Shown: positions 53,069 through 62,508, counted from the first letter of the stretch. The stretch is 64,000 nt of DNA from Nitrospira sp. (GCA_022843785.1 JALHMZ010000012.1:1-64000); one strand, 5' to 3'. The notes: generated by a model not told the origin, from the sequence alone. Numbers and translations are program-made.

Positions 53069-53358
53069 ATTCATCCTCCGGTCTACAATTGCCTGCAAGG
53101 CATGCATCCCAACACGACAGGCTTCTGATCAAACCCATCGATTCAGCGCGCACCCATGAAGGCATAATGTGCTGACCGACATATTCGCAGGAAGTGATCA
53201 CGACGCCATCACACAATCATCACATCTCTGTCGCTCACTGATCGCTTTTCGGACACACAGCCGCACAATCACACCCCGGCACCACAGAGAATATGGTGTG
53301 TTCGCGTGAGTCGAGTGAATCGGGCCTGAAAGAAGTCTGTGATGTGTGACCGGAAGGT
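53069..53358. other. 290-base intergenic region
   Basis: Lies between the start of the sigma factor gene and the end of the sensor kinase gene. I see no convincing gene or hairpin; short frames on both strands look like shadows. It presumably holds the promoter of the sigma factor gene. Confidence 0.3.
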
Positions 53359-54903
53359 TTATCTGTGGGGGAAGTATTCAATTGCCGGGGTCGTAAACCG
53401 GATGAAGCTCGGCTGGGCAACTGCCAGGTGAAATGAGAAAGTCGTCCCTTGATTGAGGACACTCTCCACTTCAATGGTACTTCCGTGCAACTCTAGGATT
53501 CGCTTCGTGATCGCGAGTCCGAGGCCGGCTCCGGTCTCACCTGCGTGATGTTTCTTCCCGGCCTGATAGTACCGGTCAAAGATATGTGGAAGATCATTCG
53601 GCGGAATGCCGCAACCGGTATCCGTGACCCGTGTCATGATCTTCTCACCCATACGGCTCAAGATCACTGTGATCCGTCCTCCTTGTGGGGTGTATCTCAG
53701 GGCATTCTCGATCAGGTTTTCGAGAACCCGTTCGATCAGTCCAATATCGGCTAATACCATCGGGGGAGTTTTCCCCCACTTCGCCTGGAGCGTCACCTGC
53801 TTGGCTTCGACGATCATCCGAAACTTTTGGACTACGTCCTGCACCAGATCGCCGAGTGCAAACGACTCAACACGAGGCTTCATTTCCTGGGAATTTAGTT
53901 TGGCGAGTTCAAACAGTTCGGCAATCAGGTCTCCGAGTCGCTTGCTCTGTGCAGTGGCAATTTCCAGATACCGTCGTCGCTCTTGAGACGACAGCGCGCC
54001 TTCCTTCAGCACCAAGGTTTCAAGATATCCCTGGAGACTGGTGACTGGGGTGCGTAAATCGTGTGAGACATTAGCGACAAGTTCGCGCCGCAGCTGATCG
54101 GTCTCTTTTAGCTGGCGAACTTGTTGCCGAATGAGGTCAGCCATTTGTACAAAGGTCGTCTCCAGCGTATCAATTTCATCCGCCCGCTTGGCGGCCAACG
54201 GTAGACCATCGGATGGAGACAAGCCCTCGGGCTGTGCTGAGAGTTCAGCGCGCCTGAAGTTATCCATCGCCGAGGCCAGGGAGTGGAGTTTTCTCGTCAA
54301 GAGTTTCAAACAGAGTAGTCCGGCTAGGAGGGTACATACCAGGATGGCTCCTCCGGTCCATAGGCTCAGCTGAAGAATATAACTCTCCGCCAGCATCTGC
54401 ATGACGGAATCAAACTCTTCCCCGCCCAGAATGATGTACAGATAGCCTTCAATAGAACCTCCCAACGTCTCAATCGGAAAAACGGAAAACACCTTCTTCC
54501 GTGTCAGATCACGAGGGTCATCTCCCAGTATTGGAAAGTCCTCGGCGCCAGACAAGAAGCGATGGAGCGGGTCAAGAGAGATATGTTGTCGCTTGATCTT
54601 CCCAGGGGGAGCGGAATAATTGAGAATTGTTCCCTGGGGATCAAGCAGATACAGTTCAATATTGGGATTGATGACCATCAGCTGGTGAAAGATTTCCTTC
54701 ACCACCTCGTCATTGACCCGTCCCTCCTGCATCAGGGCCTTGTCGGACACCATGTGCTCGGCTAGGGTCCGATTCAGCTTCTGGCTCGCTTCTTGGAAGT
54801 ACAATCGGGTGGCATAGAGCGTGAGCAGAATGGCTACGGCGCCGATCACACAAAACAGACCGAAGAGAACGGCCGCCAACTTTCCATACAGCGTGTTGAA
54901 CAT
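53359..54903 (-). CDS. Sensor histidine kinase
   Basis: A 514-residue membrane kinase of the OmpR-partner type. Helices at about 9-30 and 178-200 bracket a 145-residue sensor; HAMP follows (about 200-265), then HisKA with VANVSHDLRTPVTSLQGYLE (His near 284) and the ATPase with NLIENALRYTP, DTGCGIPPNDLPHIF and GAGLGLAI. It shares an operon with the response regulator that ends three bases before its start. Two-component signalling to an envelope signal is likely; the stimulus is unknown. Confidence 0.92.
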   Translation of the reverse strand: MFNTLYGKLAAVLFGLFCVIGAVAILLTLYATRLYFQEASQKLNRTLAEHMVSDKALMQEGRVNDEVVKEIFHQLMVINPNIELYLLDPQGTILNYSAPPGKIKRQHISLDPLHRFLSGAEDFPILGDDPRDLTRKKVFSVFPIETLGGSIEGYLYIILGGEEFDSVMQMLAESYILQLSLWTGGAILVCTLLAGLLCLKLLTRKLHSLASAMDNFRRAELSAQPEGLSPSDGLPLAAKRADEIDTLETTFVQMADLIRQQVRQLKETDQLRRELVANVSHDLRTPVTSLQGYLETLVLKEGALSSQERRRYLEIATAQSKRLGDLIAELFELAKLNSQEMKPRVESFALGDLVQDVVQKFRMIVEAKQVTLQAKWGKTPPMVLADIGLIERVLENLIENALRYTPQGGRITVILSRMGEKIMTRVTDTGCGIPPNDLPHIFDRYYQAGKKHHAGETGAGLGLAITKRILELHGSTIEVESVLNQGTTFSFHLAVAQPSFIRFTTPAIEYFPHR

Positions 54904-54906
54904 GCC

Positions 54907-55623
54907 TTACCGCTCCGACCATTCTTCAGAAAAACTATAGCCGACTCCCCACACGGTTAAAATATACCGAGGCCGACTGCTATCATTTTCAATTTTGGCC
55001 CGCAGTCGATTGATGTGAGAATTCACAGTATGTTCATACCCTTCGTGTGAGTAGCCCCAGACAACATCCAATAGCTTGGCACGGGTATAGACTTGGCCAG
55101 GGTGTCGGGCAAAATGGAGCAAGAGGTCAAACTCTTTGGCCGTCAACTCGATCAATTGACCACGCAGCTGAACCTTTCGTTTATCGACATCAATCACCAA
55201 ATCGCCTGCATGAATGATCAGGGGCTTCCCGATGGGAGCCGGGGCGCGAAGTGCATCCATGCGCCGGAACAAGGCTTTCACTCGTGCGAGAAGCTCCAAG
55301 ATGCTGAATGGTTTAGTGATGTAGTCATCCGCGCCCACCTCCAGGCCTAATACCCGATCCAGTTCTGTCGACTTGGCCGTGACCATCAAGACCAAACTGT
55401 ACTTCGATGCTCCGCGTAGTTTTCGGCACACTTCCAATCCATCGAATCCAGGAAGCATGAGGTCAAGAATCACCAGATCATAGGACTTGCCAAGAGCCTG
55501 TTGAAGGCCTGCTGAACCATCCTGTGCCATATCAACTTCATATCCCGTATCGCGCAGATGCAGCTGCATGAGTTGAGCGATATCAGGATCATCTTCAATC
55601 ACCAGGATTGTGCGAGGTGCCAT
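54907..55623 (-). CDS. Response regulator, OmpR/PhoB family
   Basis: A 238-residue DNA-binding regulator by the ATG at 55623, which follows GGATGGAG; the frame continues upstream without family similarity. The receiver begins TILVIEDDPDIAQLMQLHLR, with the phospho-acceptor in VILDLMLPGFDG near 52 and the KPFSILELLAR loop. The winged helix spans about 130-235 (VQLRGQLIELTAKEFDLLLH, RLRAKIENDSSRPRYI, VWGVGYSF). It is cotranscribed with the sensor kinase just downstream. Confidence 0.93.
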   Translation of the reverse strand: MAPRTILVIEDDPDIAQLMQLHLRDTGYEVDMAQDGSAGLQQALGKSYDLVILDLMLPGFDGLEVCRKLRGASKYSLVLMVTAKSTELDRVLGLEVGADDYITKPFSILELLARVKALFRRMDALRAPAPIGKPLIIHAGDLVIDVDKRKVQLRGQLIELTAKEFDLLLHFARHPGQVYTRAKLLDVVWGYSHEGYEHTVNSHINRLRAKIENDSSRPRYILTVWGVGYSFSEEWSER

Positions 55624-55783
55624 GACGTCTCCATCCTGTCCACTGCCAAACAATTGACCATCACCTGACCAGCGTTGGTAATCCGGTGCTCGTACCGACA
55701 TACTCAGTCTCGACCACTCAGAAGCCTCGTCAATGCAAGACTTCTGAGCGGTCCTGAGACTAGGAACCTGACGTCGGCGGCAG

Positions 55784-56887
55784 TTATCGCGCAACAAGGC
55801 CATTGGCCCCATTAGGGAGGCCAGAAACGCCAGTCCCTGGAGCCAAGCCCCCATTGCCACGATTGACCCGAAAGACCTCGAGTGAACGGGATCCTGCATT
55901 GAGCACATACAAGAACCGGCTGTTCTTGTTCAAGGCCATGTCGATGGGCCCGGCTCCGGTGGGCGTTGCCACCGCCTCCTGTAACGTTAACCTCCCGGCA
56001 CTTCTCACTCGATAACTGGAAATGTTGTTACTGCCGGTATTGCTGGCGTACGCAAACTTCCCGTTCTTGGTAATCACGATCCAGCACGCGGCCGTTTGGG
56101 TGGTGGAGACCGACCCGCTCCGGACAGTCAATTGTCCATCGCGCAGACTATACGACGAGACGGCGGACGCATTCGGTGCGCCTCCGAAGGCCTCACTGAC
56201 TACCAGTACCCCTCGCGGAGTAAAGGAGAAGCCGAACGGGGTTGCGCCGTTGGATGGCTGCGAAACCGGCGCAGAGGCCACACCGTCTTCATCCACCGCA
56301 TAGGTGTCAATAATCTGCGTGGCTTTTTCGGTAACGACCAGCGTATCACCCGACAGATTGAACGAGATTTGTGCCGGCGCGGTGTTGGCCCCACTGAGTG
56401 GCTGAATCGATCCCGCGATCGGCTTCAACTTGTTGTGCTGTGTCAGTTCAAACCCCGCGATGTTGCCGGCACCTCCTGCATTCAAGACATAGACATAATC
56501 TTCATGTGTGGCAATACTGATCGGGCGGGTCCCCCCGGAAGGCACTCGGTCTATCAACTTCAGATGGCGACCACTGATTTCAAATACCGAGATATCATGA
56601 CTGCCAGGATTCACGACCAGAAGGGTCTCGCCGTCATCGCTGAGGGCAAGGGCGCCTTGATTACCCAGTCCACCTCCTGACCCCTTTCCCCCTGTTGAAA
56701 ATGATCCCGCAGGAGCCAGCGTATCTCCGTGCTGCCTGAAAGCCAAGACGGCATTGCCGTCCGTCTCATTCGACATGGTGTAGACCGTTGGCCATTGCCA
56801 TTCCTCGTTGGCGAATGTCGGGGTGGCCACCCACCCTGACAGAGTAATCGCCGATACCAGCGCACCCATGATCAATGTGCGTATCAT
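55784..56887 (-). CDS. Secreted beta-propeller protein (lactonase-like)
   Basis: A 367-residue exported protein with a signal peptide (cleavage near TFANEE). The body has propeller units, for example GALALSDDGETLLVVNPGSH, FGFSFTPRGVLVVSEAFGG, ITKNGKFAYASNTGSNNISS and LNKNSRFLYVLNAGSRSLEV. This is the third such protein in the window and, unlike the others, it has no lipobox. AGGAGG stands before ATG. It lies divergent from nothing: the regulator gene is 160 bases downstream on the same strand. Confidence 0.75.
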   Translation of the reverse strand: MIRTLIMGALVSAITLSGWVATPTFANEEWQWPTVYTMSNETDGNAVLAFRQHGDTLAPAGSFSTGGKGSGGGLGNQGALALSDDGETLLVVNPGSHDISVFEISGRHLKLIDRVPSGGTRPISIATHEDYVYVLNAGGAGNIAGFELTQHNKLKPIAGSIQPLSGANTAPAQISFNLSGDTLVVTEKATQIIDTYAVDEDGVASAPVSQPSNGATPFGFSFTPRGVLVVSEAFGGAPNASAVSSYSLRDGQLTVRSGSVSTTQTAACWIVITKNGKFAYASNTGSNNISSYRVRSAGRLTLQEAVATPTGAGPIDMALNKNSRFLYVLNAGSRSLEVFRVNRGNGGLAPGTGVSGLPNGANGLVAR

Positions 56888-57154
56888 CCCATCCTCCTTA
56901 GATTATGTATAAATTGCAAGAAATCGACCCTTCCACGATAGCGCGGTCGTCTCACGCGGTTCTCGCGAAAGCATCACATTTGTGTCACAACGTTTGTGCT
57001 TGAGCCCACGACCTGTGGAGCCTGGGAGAATTCAAGAGCAAGAAAGCAGAAAGATCATGAGAATGTATGGGATTGGATAACGGGTGTGTGCGAACGCCGT
57101 GCGTTCAACAACAGAGAGCCGCACACGAGATTGAGACGTGTCGCGTGGTGTTTC

Positions 57155-57892
57155 TTAATGCGCTTTCATGAACACAATGTCCCCATAATACGCCGTCACG
57201 CGTTCTTTCGTGTTGTCCGTATCACTCATGATCGCCACGCCGTTGATCATCGGCGGCTCCTCACCGAACGCTTTCGTATAGTCCTCGTAAATGTTGCGCG
57301 ATTCATCAGTCCATACGCCGATCTTTTGAGGACCACTTTCCACGACCACCATTTTGACGAAATCTGTATATGCGTTATCGATCACCGCGCCGACCGGCGC
57401 TTTTCTTTCCCAAACATAGTTGATCGCTCCGATCGGAATGTCTCCGAACAAGACTTGGCCCGCCTTATACTTGAGTTTCTTTCCAAAACTCACCTTGTCA
57501 GGGTCGTACTCAAATGTGATGTAGAGGCGGGCCGGATAATCGTCGCCGTCTTTGCGCGTAGCATCGCTGGTCTTGAGCAAGTTATCGACCTTCCATTGCC
57601 ACCGCACGACAGGAAATTCTTTCGGATCAATCTTCACTACTTTGGTCAACCCGGAAGCCGACGCATCGCTGCTGGCCTTGATGACGACACGCTCGCCGTC
57701 TCGCACCAGTTCGTATGTCGTCAGCTTAGGGATATTCTTAAAGGTGAGCGGCTTCCAACCGTCCGGCAGGCGGCTGCCCGGTTCGCTTGTGGAAAACTTT
57801 CCCACCTCAAGCACCGTCCCGCTCTGTGCCCAGAGCCATGCCGGAGCGTGTAACAGCAACATCGCAAGAAGTACGCTCGTCACTACTACCAT
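57155..57892 (-). CDS. DUF3047 exported protein
   Basis: A 245-residue protein with a signal peptide (MVVVTSVLLAMLLLHAPAWL, cleavage near LWAQSG) followed by a DUF3047 domain: VLEVGKFSTSEPGSRLPDGW, PVVRWQWKVDNLLKTSD, DDYPARLYITFEYDPDK, YVWERKAPVGAVIDNAYTDF and RVTAYYGDIVFMKAH. The fold is a beta sandwich of unknown function. The frame opens upstream from 58006, but the ATG at 57892 gives the signal sequence. It is third in the set with the TVP38-type and flavoprotein genes. Confidence 0.8.
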   Translation of the reverse strand: MVVVTSVLLAMLLLHAPAWLWAQSGTVLEVGKFSTSEPGSRLPDGWKPLTFKNIPKLTTYELVRDGERVVIKASSDASASGLTKVVKIDPKEFPVVRWQWKVDNLLKTSDATRKDGDDYPARLYITFEYDPDKVSFGKKLKYKAGQVLFGDIPIGAINYVWERKAPVGAVIDNAYTDFVKMVVVESGPQKIGVWTDESRNIYEDYTKAFGEEPPMINGVAIMSDTDNTKERVTAYYGDIVFMKAH

Positions 57893-58131
57893 TTTACTGT
57901 TTCGCTCTTTGAGGGCCGACGTGTGTTGCCTTCGGTTGCGCGCGTGGTGTATACACACCGAGCTTTCTCGCTCTCTCTTCCGGGATGGGGCCTGATGGTC
58001 TTCCACTGCGCGCAGAACTTTTCACCCGCCCACCCACTGGCACGCCGAGCCATGCCATTAGCCCAGGCGAGGGCTTTCTGAGGCCGCGCGTTGCGCGAGC
58101 ACAGAAGATCATCAGGCTCCATCCACTCCCC
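57893..58131. other. 239-base spacer between DUF3047 and flavoprotein genes
   Basis: This stretch is open in two minus-strand frames for nearly its whole length, with predicted products of unusual Arg/Trp/Ala composition and no ribosome sites. It might be a structured leader or a decayed repeat, but I found no clear hairpin or homologous copy within the window. Confidence 0.3.
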
Positions 58132-59685
58132 CTACCGTCTCATCCAGGCAAACAGCTTCACCAGGATATCCTTCGTGCGTTGCGAAAAGTGCGCCTTGCG
58201 CCAGAGATTGACGACTTTCTTGTTCACTTCAGCCTGGGTCGGATAGGGATGGATCGTCGCGGCCAAGACCTTCGCGCCGGCGCCGGCTTTCATAAGGACA
58301 GAGAACTCGCTGATCATGTCGCCGGCATGTGACGCGACAATCGTCGCACCCACGATTTTATCCGTATCCTTCCGGATATGAATTCTGGCGAACCCCTCAT
58401 CTTCCCCATCAAGAATTGCGCGATCCACTTCATCAAGCTTGTATGTGTAGGTTTCGACTTCGATGCCCTTCGCCTTCGCATCCTTCTCGTACATTCCGAC
58501 ATGTGCGATTTCCGGCTCCGTAAAAGTACACCAGGGCATGGTCAAGGATTCAACGCTGGCATAGGCCAACCCCAAGGGGTGTGGAAACAAGGCATTCTGA
58601 ATCACAATTTGTGCCATAGCATCGGCGGCATGGGTAAACTTGTACCGTGAGCAAACATCCCCGGCTGCATAGATGCTCGGATTGGTGGTCTGCAATCGGT
58701 CATTGACCTTCACCCCGGACTTGTCATACTCAACTCCGACGGCATCCAGCCCAATACCTTCGACATTCGGCGCTCGTCCGACTCCGACAAGGATTTCATC
58801 AACCATCACATCATACTGTCGCCCATGTGAATCGACCGACAACCGTTTGCCGAGCTCTGTCCTCTGAACTTTCAACCCTTTCCCGCAACAGAGGAGCGTC
58901 ACGCCGTCGCGCAACATCTGCTGTTCGACAATGTCCGCTGCATCACGATCCTCGTTCGGCATGATGCCATGCTCGGCTTCGACCAGATAAACTTGGCTCC
59001 CGAATCTGGCAAATGATTGCGCCAGCTCACATCCGATCGGGCCTGCCCCGATGACGCCGATACGAGACGGCAGTTCCGTCAACGAGAAGACGGTTTCATT
59101 GGTGAGATACCCGGCCTCTTTCAATCCTGGCGTTGGAGGGGCAGCCGCGCGAGCGCCCGTGCAAATGGCTGCTTTCGCAAAGGTTAGGGTTCGGTTTCCT
59201 GCAGACCCATCGACCTGAATGACGTCAGAACTGGTAAACCGGCCGCTGCCGATATACACATCCACCCCTAATTTCGCGTACCGATGGGCTGAATCGTTCT
59301 TGCTGATGCGAGCCCGAAATTTTCGCATTCGCGCCATGACAGCCCCGAAGTCGTATTGTACCCCGGCGGGAACATGGAGGCCGAACTCAGCAGCATTGCG
59401 CAGATCGGCCCACGCCCTGGCAGCGCGGATCATACCTTTCGACGGCACGCACCCGACATTCAAACAATCGCCCCCCATCAAATGTTTCTCGATCAACGCG
59501 ACCTTAGCCCCCAGACTTGCGGCAATGACCGCTGTAATCAATCCGGCGGTTCCTGCCCCGATGACCACGATGTTGTACCGCCCAGCCGGCTCTGGATTGA
59601 CCCAATTGCCGGGATGGACATTGGCGACGAGCTGTTGATTGTGCTCATCATTCGGCAAAACAAGGCTTTGGTCATACTCCGACAT
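58132..59685 (-). CDS. Mercuric-reductase/dihydrolipoamide-dehydrogenase-type flavoprotein
   Basis: A 517-residue pyridine-nucleotide disulphide oxidoreductase. A 35-residue extension precedes the FAD motif VIGAGTAGLITAVIA (GAGTAG at 43-48). The redox pair lies in MGGDCLNVGCVPSKG (Cys74 and Cys79). NAD(P) fold GVIGAGPIGCELAQ near 197 and AAGDVCSRYKFTHAADAMA near 315 complete it; the C-terminal interface with HPYPTQAEVNKK follows. It lacks the N-terminal metal-binding domain and the C-terminal Cys pair of MerA, so Hg2+ reduction is unlikely. It is 58 bases downstream of the TVP38-type gene. Confidence 0.9.
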   Translation of the reverse strand: MSEYDQSLVLPNDEHNQQLVANVHPGNWVNPEPAGRYNIVVIGAGTAGLITAVIAASLGAKVALIEKHLMGGDCLNVGCVPSKGMIRAARAWADLRNAAEFGLHVPAGVQYDFGAVMARMRKFRARISKNDSAHRYAKLGVDVYIGSGRFTSSDVIQVDGSAGNRTLTFAKAAICTGARAAAPPTPGLKEAGYLTNETVFSLTELPSRIGVIGAGPIGCELAQSFARFGSQVYLVEAEHGIMPNEDRDAADIVEQQMLRDGVTLLCCGKGLKVQRTELGKRLSVDSHGRQYDVMVDEILVGVGRAPNVEGIGLDAVGVEYDKSGVKVNDRLQTTNPSIYAAGDVCSRYKFTHAADAMAQIVIQNALFPHPLGLAYASVESLTMPWCTFTEPEIAHVGMYEKDAKAKGIEVETYTYKLDEVDRAILDGEDEGFARIHIRKDTDKIVGATIVASHAGDMISEFSVLMKAGAGAKVLAATIHPYPTQAEVNKKVVNLWRKAHFSQRTKDILVKLFAWMRR

Positions 59686-59742
59686 CACGTCCGACCTTTC
59701 CGCAAACGACTCAGGCGTCTCACACGTTTCACAGAATTCTGA

Positions 59743-60480
59743 TCACGCCGGTTTCTCTAAGAACTTCTTGTACACGATCGGCGCCAGAGCCAGCAGCCCC
59801 AACAACACGAACGCGCCGATGACGTTCGGTGAGGCGATTTCTTCCAGGGAACTGATCGTGCCAAGCTGACGCCCGGCATAGGCATAGACGAATGACCCCG
59901 GAATAATCCCGATGGCTGTCGCCGCCACGTACGTCCCGACGTTCACGCGGGTCAGCCCTGAAACAGGGTTGACCACGAAAAATGGAAACAGCGGGATCAA
60001 TCGCAACGTCAACAAGTAACTGAAGGCATTCTTGGCGAATCCTTGTTGCACCGGTTCGATCCACCTGCCAAACTTCTGCTCGACCCAATCGCGCAGCAGA
60101 TATCGTGCCGCAAGAAACGCGAGCGTGGCACCGGTCGTAGCGCCGAGATTCACGAAAAGCGTGCCAATCACCGCGCCAAACACAAATCCCCCGGCCAGGG
60201 TAAGGATCACCGCACCGGGGAGCGACAGTCCCGTGACGACGATATAGGTCAGAATGAAGATCGCCACGGATGCGGCGTAATTGGACTCGGTAAATGCCAG
60301 CAGCCGATCGCGGTTTTGCTTCAACGCATCGAGCGAAAGATATTGCCCCAGATCGAAATACAAGAACGCGCCGATCGCAACAGCGATGACCGCCGCAATG
60401 ACAACCTTTCCGGCAATCGACCCTCTGGCCTGTTCTGGAATCGACATATCAGTCTGCATAGCACCCTGTTGATCTATCAT
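59743..60480 (-). CDS. TVP38/TMEM64-family membrane protein
   Basis: A 245-residue membrane protein of the SNARE-associated/DedA-like superfamily, now linked to lipid scrambling and transport. Helices at about 22-45 and in the core; the hallmark is the GLSLPGAVILTLAGGFVFGA motif and the following LRLIPLFPFFVVNPVSGLTR with Gly/Pro-rich turns. The start at 60480 has GGAG six bases before it; an earlier ATG frame exists at 60504. It heads a set with the flavoprotein and DUF3047 genes, a pairing of TVP38 and flavoprotein that recurs in several bacteria. Confidence 0.85.
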   Translation of the reverse strand: MIDQQGAMQTDMSIPEQARGSIAGKVVIAAVIAVAIGAFLYFDLGQYLSLDALKQNRDRLLAFTESNYAASVAIFILTYIVVTGLSLPGAVILTLAGGFVFGAVIGTLFVNLGATTGATLAFLAARYLLRDWVEQKFGRWIEPVQQGFAKNAFSYLLTLRLIPLFPFFVVNPVSGLTRVNVGTYVAATAIGIIPGSFVYAYAGRQLGTISSLEEIASPNVIGAFVLLGLLALAPIVYKKFLEKPA

Positions 60481-60608
60481 GGTGGCTCCATTTGGCGCTG
60501 TCAATGCCGCAATTTCAATCTATGGGCTTTGTCGGTCGATATGTTGCATTCTTACAGATTGAATGCACGTACCCGTGAAGACTCCTTCACTCGTCTAGCG
60601 ATGCGGGC

Positions 60609-60690
60609 GTATCTCGTGAAGCGTGAAGCCAGGCCGGAAAGAGCATACGGCTCATCTTTGTTTGCTAGATACGAGATACGCTTCACGAGC
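60609..60690. repeat. Two inverted copies of a GATACG/GCTTCACG word repeat
   Basis: The first copy reads CGTATCTCGTGAAGCGTGAA at about 60609-60628 and the second ATACGAGATACGCTTCACGA at about 60668-60687, on the opposite strand. Both are built on the same short words, so they form an imperfect inverted pair in the gap after the TVP38-type gene. Same class of low-complexity repeat as elsewhere, with different words. Confidence 0.55.
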
Positions 60691-60775
60691 GCCGATGGAG
60701 ATTGCAGCAGGAACGCTTATAAAGGATGCGGGCAGACAGCCGTACTGAAGCGGAATTGCGGAAGAGACCCTGGCG

Positions 60776-61009
60776 CTATGGCCTGGGTGTGCTGAAGGCG
60801 GGGGCTGCCCCACTGAGGGTCGTACCGACGTCCTGGAGCCACGTTCGTTGAGGCCGGCAGGACTTTGAGGACTGCCCCTCGGACTCCGCCTTGTACTGCC
60901 GAATGGAGCAGGCATCTTCGCGAATTGTGGCATGTTCATCGGTCAAGGAGAGGTCTGGACTAGCACATCCGGCGCCGAGCAGTAGGAACATGAGTGTTAT
61001 GACAAGCAT
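60776..61009 (-). CDS. Small hypothetical lipoprotein
   Basis: A 77-residue lipoprotein by the ATG at 61009: MLVITLMFLLLGAGC, Cys15 after a good lipobox. Mature part has two more Cys (EDACSIR and KSCRPQR) and a Ser/Pro/Ala-rich end. The frame opens upstream to 61141, overlapping the next gene. No strong ribosome site, so I hold it with moderate trust. Confidence 0.5.
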   Translation of the reverse strand: MLVITLMFLLLGAGCASPDLSLTDEHATIREDACSIRQYKAESEGQSSKSCRPQRTWLQDVGTTLSGAAPAFSTPRP

Positions 61010-61121
61010 TGCAGTATCCAGAAACACAACATCGTGATGTCTAGATTGTATCGATTGGTCATCTATTCGGCCAGTTTTTCTGAAAACTGTAGCATCCATA
61101 CAGAACACCCTCCGTTTCCAA

Positions 61122-61688
61122 TCAGCGTTTGGTTGCGTCATGTTCGATGTCGAGCCGGCCTACTACGCGCTCGAATGGATCGATCACTCCGTCGTGGTTT
61201 TGATCGAGCTCCGGAAAATGGTCGTGCACCGATCCTGCTGCCTGGGGAACAAGCACCCGCCCCGTCCGACGATCCCGCCCGTAATCATACCGACCCGGCT
61301 GTTCCAGCATTCCAAAATGGACAACATTCGCCGGGATCAGAGGCTGTGGCTCAACAACAGCCGTCGGTTGCGCCCGCCTCTTCAGCTTCTTCGAGCCAAT
61401 TTTCTTTGACACACGGGCTGAATGCGAGAGCCTCTTTGTCTTGGTCGCTATGGTCTTGTTCGAGACAGACTGCGGAGAGTTCTTGCTCGCGATTTTCCAG
61501 CGAACGGCAGGAACAGACTTGTCCGATGCAAGGGGTTCAACCAAAGACCGTTTCATCTCCTTCTTCACTGTCGCTGGTGAGGATGCACGGGACAGACCGG
61601 GAATCAAAAGATGACAGAATAGGACAACCGGTCCAATCAGTCCCAAGGTGAACAGTCTGCATACCGTCATAGCGCGGCGTGGAGCCAT
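61122..61688 (-). CDS. Secreted protein with one EF-hand
   Basis: A 188-residue protein by the ATG at 61688: MAPRRAMTVCRLFTLGLIGP has a hydrophobic export segment, then a Lys-rich, basic linker (about 45-105) and a C-terminal region with FPELDQNHDGVIDPFERV, a canonical EF-hand loop (Asp, Asn, Asp, Gly, Ile, Asp, Glu at the expected places). A calcium-binding envelope protein is likely. A frame extension to 61733 exists. Confidence 0.6.
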   Translation of the reverse strand: MAPRRAMTVCRLFTLGLIGPVVLFCHLLIPGLSRASSPATVKKEMKRSLVEPLASDKSVPAVRWKIASKNSPQSVSNKTIATKTKRLSHSARVSKKIGSKKLKRRAQPTAVVEPQPLIPANVVHFGMLEQPGRYDYGRDRRTGRVLVPQAAGSVHDHFPELDQNHDGVIDPFERVVGRLDIEHDATKR

Positions 61689-61832
61689 TGGTGTCCCATC
61701 CAGTGTTACGACTTTCAAGTGTACCAGGGTCATTATTCACAATATTTCCATTACTTACACGAACATTTCATATTCCATCCGGTCTCTCTAGATCGTGCGG
61801 TCATATCCCAGTTGCCAGAACACCCCGTGCTG

Positions 61833-61854
61833 CCGTAGTCTCCCCCTACGGAGG
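61833..61854 (+). promoter_or_regulatory. Hairpin covering the ribosome site of the MoCo protein gene
   Basis: CCGTAG (61833-61838) pairs with CTACGG (61846-61851) around a seven-base loop, and the GGAGG ribosome site (61850-61854) begins in the 3' arm. CTCC in the loop can also pair with GGAG. This could restrict translation starts; it is short, so the effect is uncertain. Confidence 0.35.
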
Positions 61855-61859
61855 CCATC

Positions 61860-62504
61860 ATGGATGAGAGTAGTCGCCTGACGAAAACCAAAGAGCAATG
61901 GGCGAAAGCCCGAAGGGGCGGGGAAGAGCGGGAAGTATTCTACGAGGGCGATAGCCGCCTTCCACCAGGGCAACACCTCGTTGAAACGTTCCCTGTGCTG
62001 GATCTTGGGTTCAAACCTGAGATTCCGTTGACTGAATGGGGGCTGACAATCGGAGGCTTTGTGACGGCCCCGATCACCTGGACCTGGGAACAATTCATGG
62101 CGCAACCTCAATTCACCGACCGGTCCGACTTCCATTGCGTGACGTCATGGAGCCGCTTCGACAATCAGTGGATAGGCGTCAGTTTCAAGCACATCATGTC
62201 GGTGGTAAAACCACTTACACTCGCAAAATTCGTGCTCTTCAAGTCGTATGACGATTACACAACCAATCTTCCACTCGAAGTCTGTAACGATGACGATGTG
62301 CTCCTAGCCCATACCTGGAACGGCATGCCGCTGAGCAAAGACCATGGCGGACCCGCGCGCGTCATCGTCCCGAAACGCTATGCCTGGAAAGGCGCGAAGT
62401 GGGTGAAGGAAATTACGTTTGCTGACAAGGATGAGAAGGGGTTCTGGGAAGTCCGGGGATATTCCAATACGGCACTGCCATGGGAAAACGACCGCTACGG
62501 ATAA
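61860..62504 (+). CDS. Sulfite-oxidase-fold molybdopterin protein
   Basis: A 214-residue protein of the sulfite oxidase/MsrP (YedY) Moco-binding family. The domain begins PLTEWGLTIGGFVTAPITWT and has DFHCVTSWSRFDNQWIGVSF with Cys93 as the Mo ligand, then VLFKSYDDYTTNLPLEVC, LLAHTWNGMPLSKDHGGPAR and VIVPKRYAWKGAKWVKEITF. The protein ends after the domain, without the dimerisation part of plant/animal sulfite oxidase. No Tat or Sec signal, so it stays in the cytoplasm, unlike exported YedY. Substrate cannot be inferred. It converges with the YdbL gene. Confidence 0.88.
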   Translation: MDESSRLTKTKEQWAKARRGGEEREVFYEGDSRLPPGQHLVETFPVLDLGFKPEIPLTEWGLTIGGFVTAPITWTWEQFMAQPQFTDRSDFHCVTSWSRFDNQWIGVSFKHIMSVVKPLTLAKFVLFKSYDDYTTNLPLEVCNDDDVLLAHTWNGMPLSKDHGGPARVIVPKRYAWKGAKWVKEITFADKDEKGFWEVRGYSNTALPWENDRYG

Positions 62505-62508
62505 CGCG

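Noticed and set aside
55624..55908. 95-codon extension of the response regulator
   Set aside because: No receiver similarity before residue 96; ATG 55623 with GGAG begins the domain exactly.
57886..58122. Overlapping minus-strand frames of 72-78 codons
   Set aside because: Two frames are open at once with odd composition; no start signal, and the flanking genes explain the region only as spacer.
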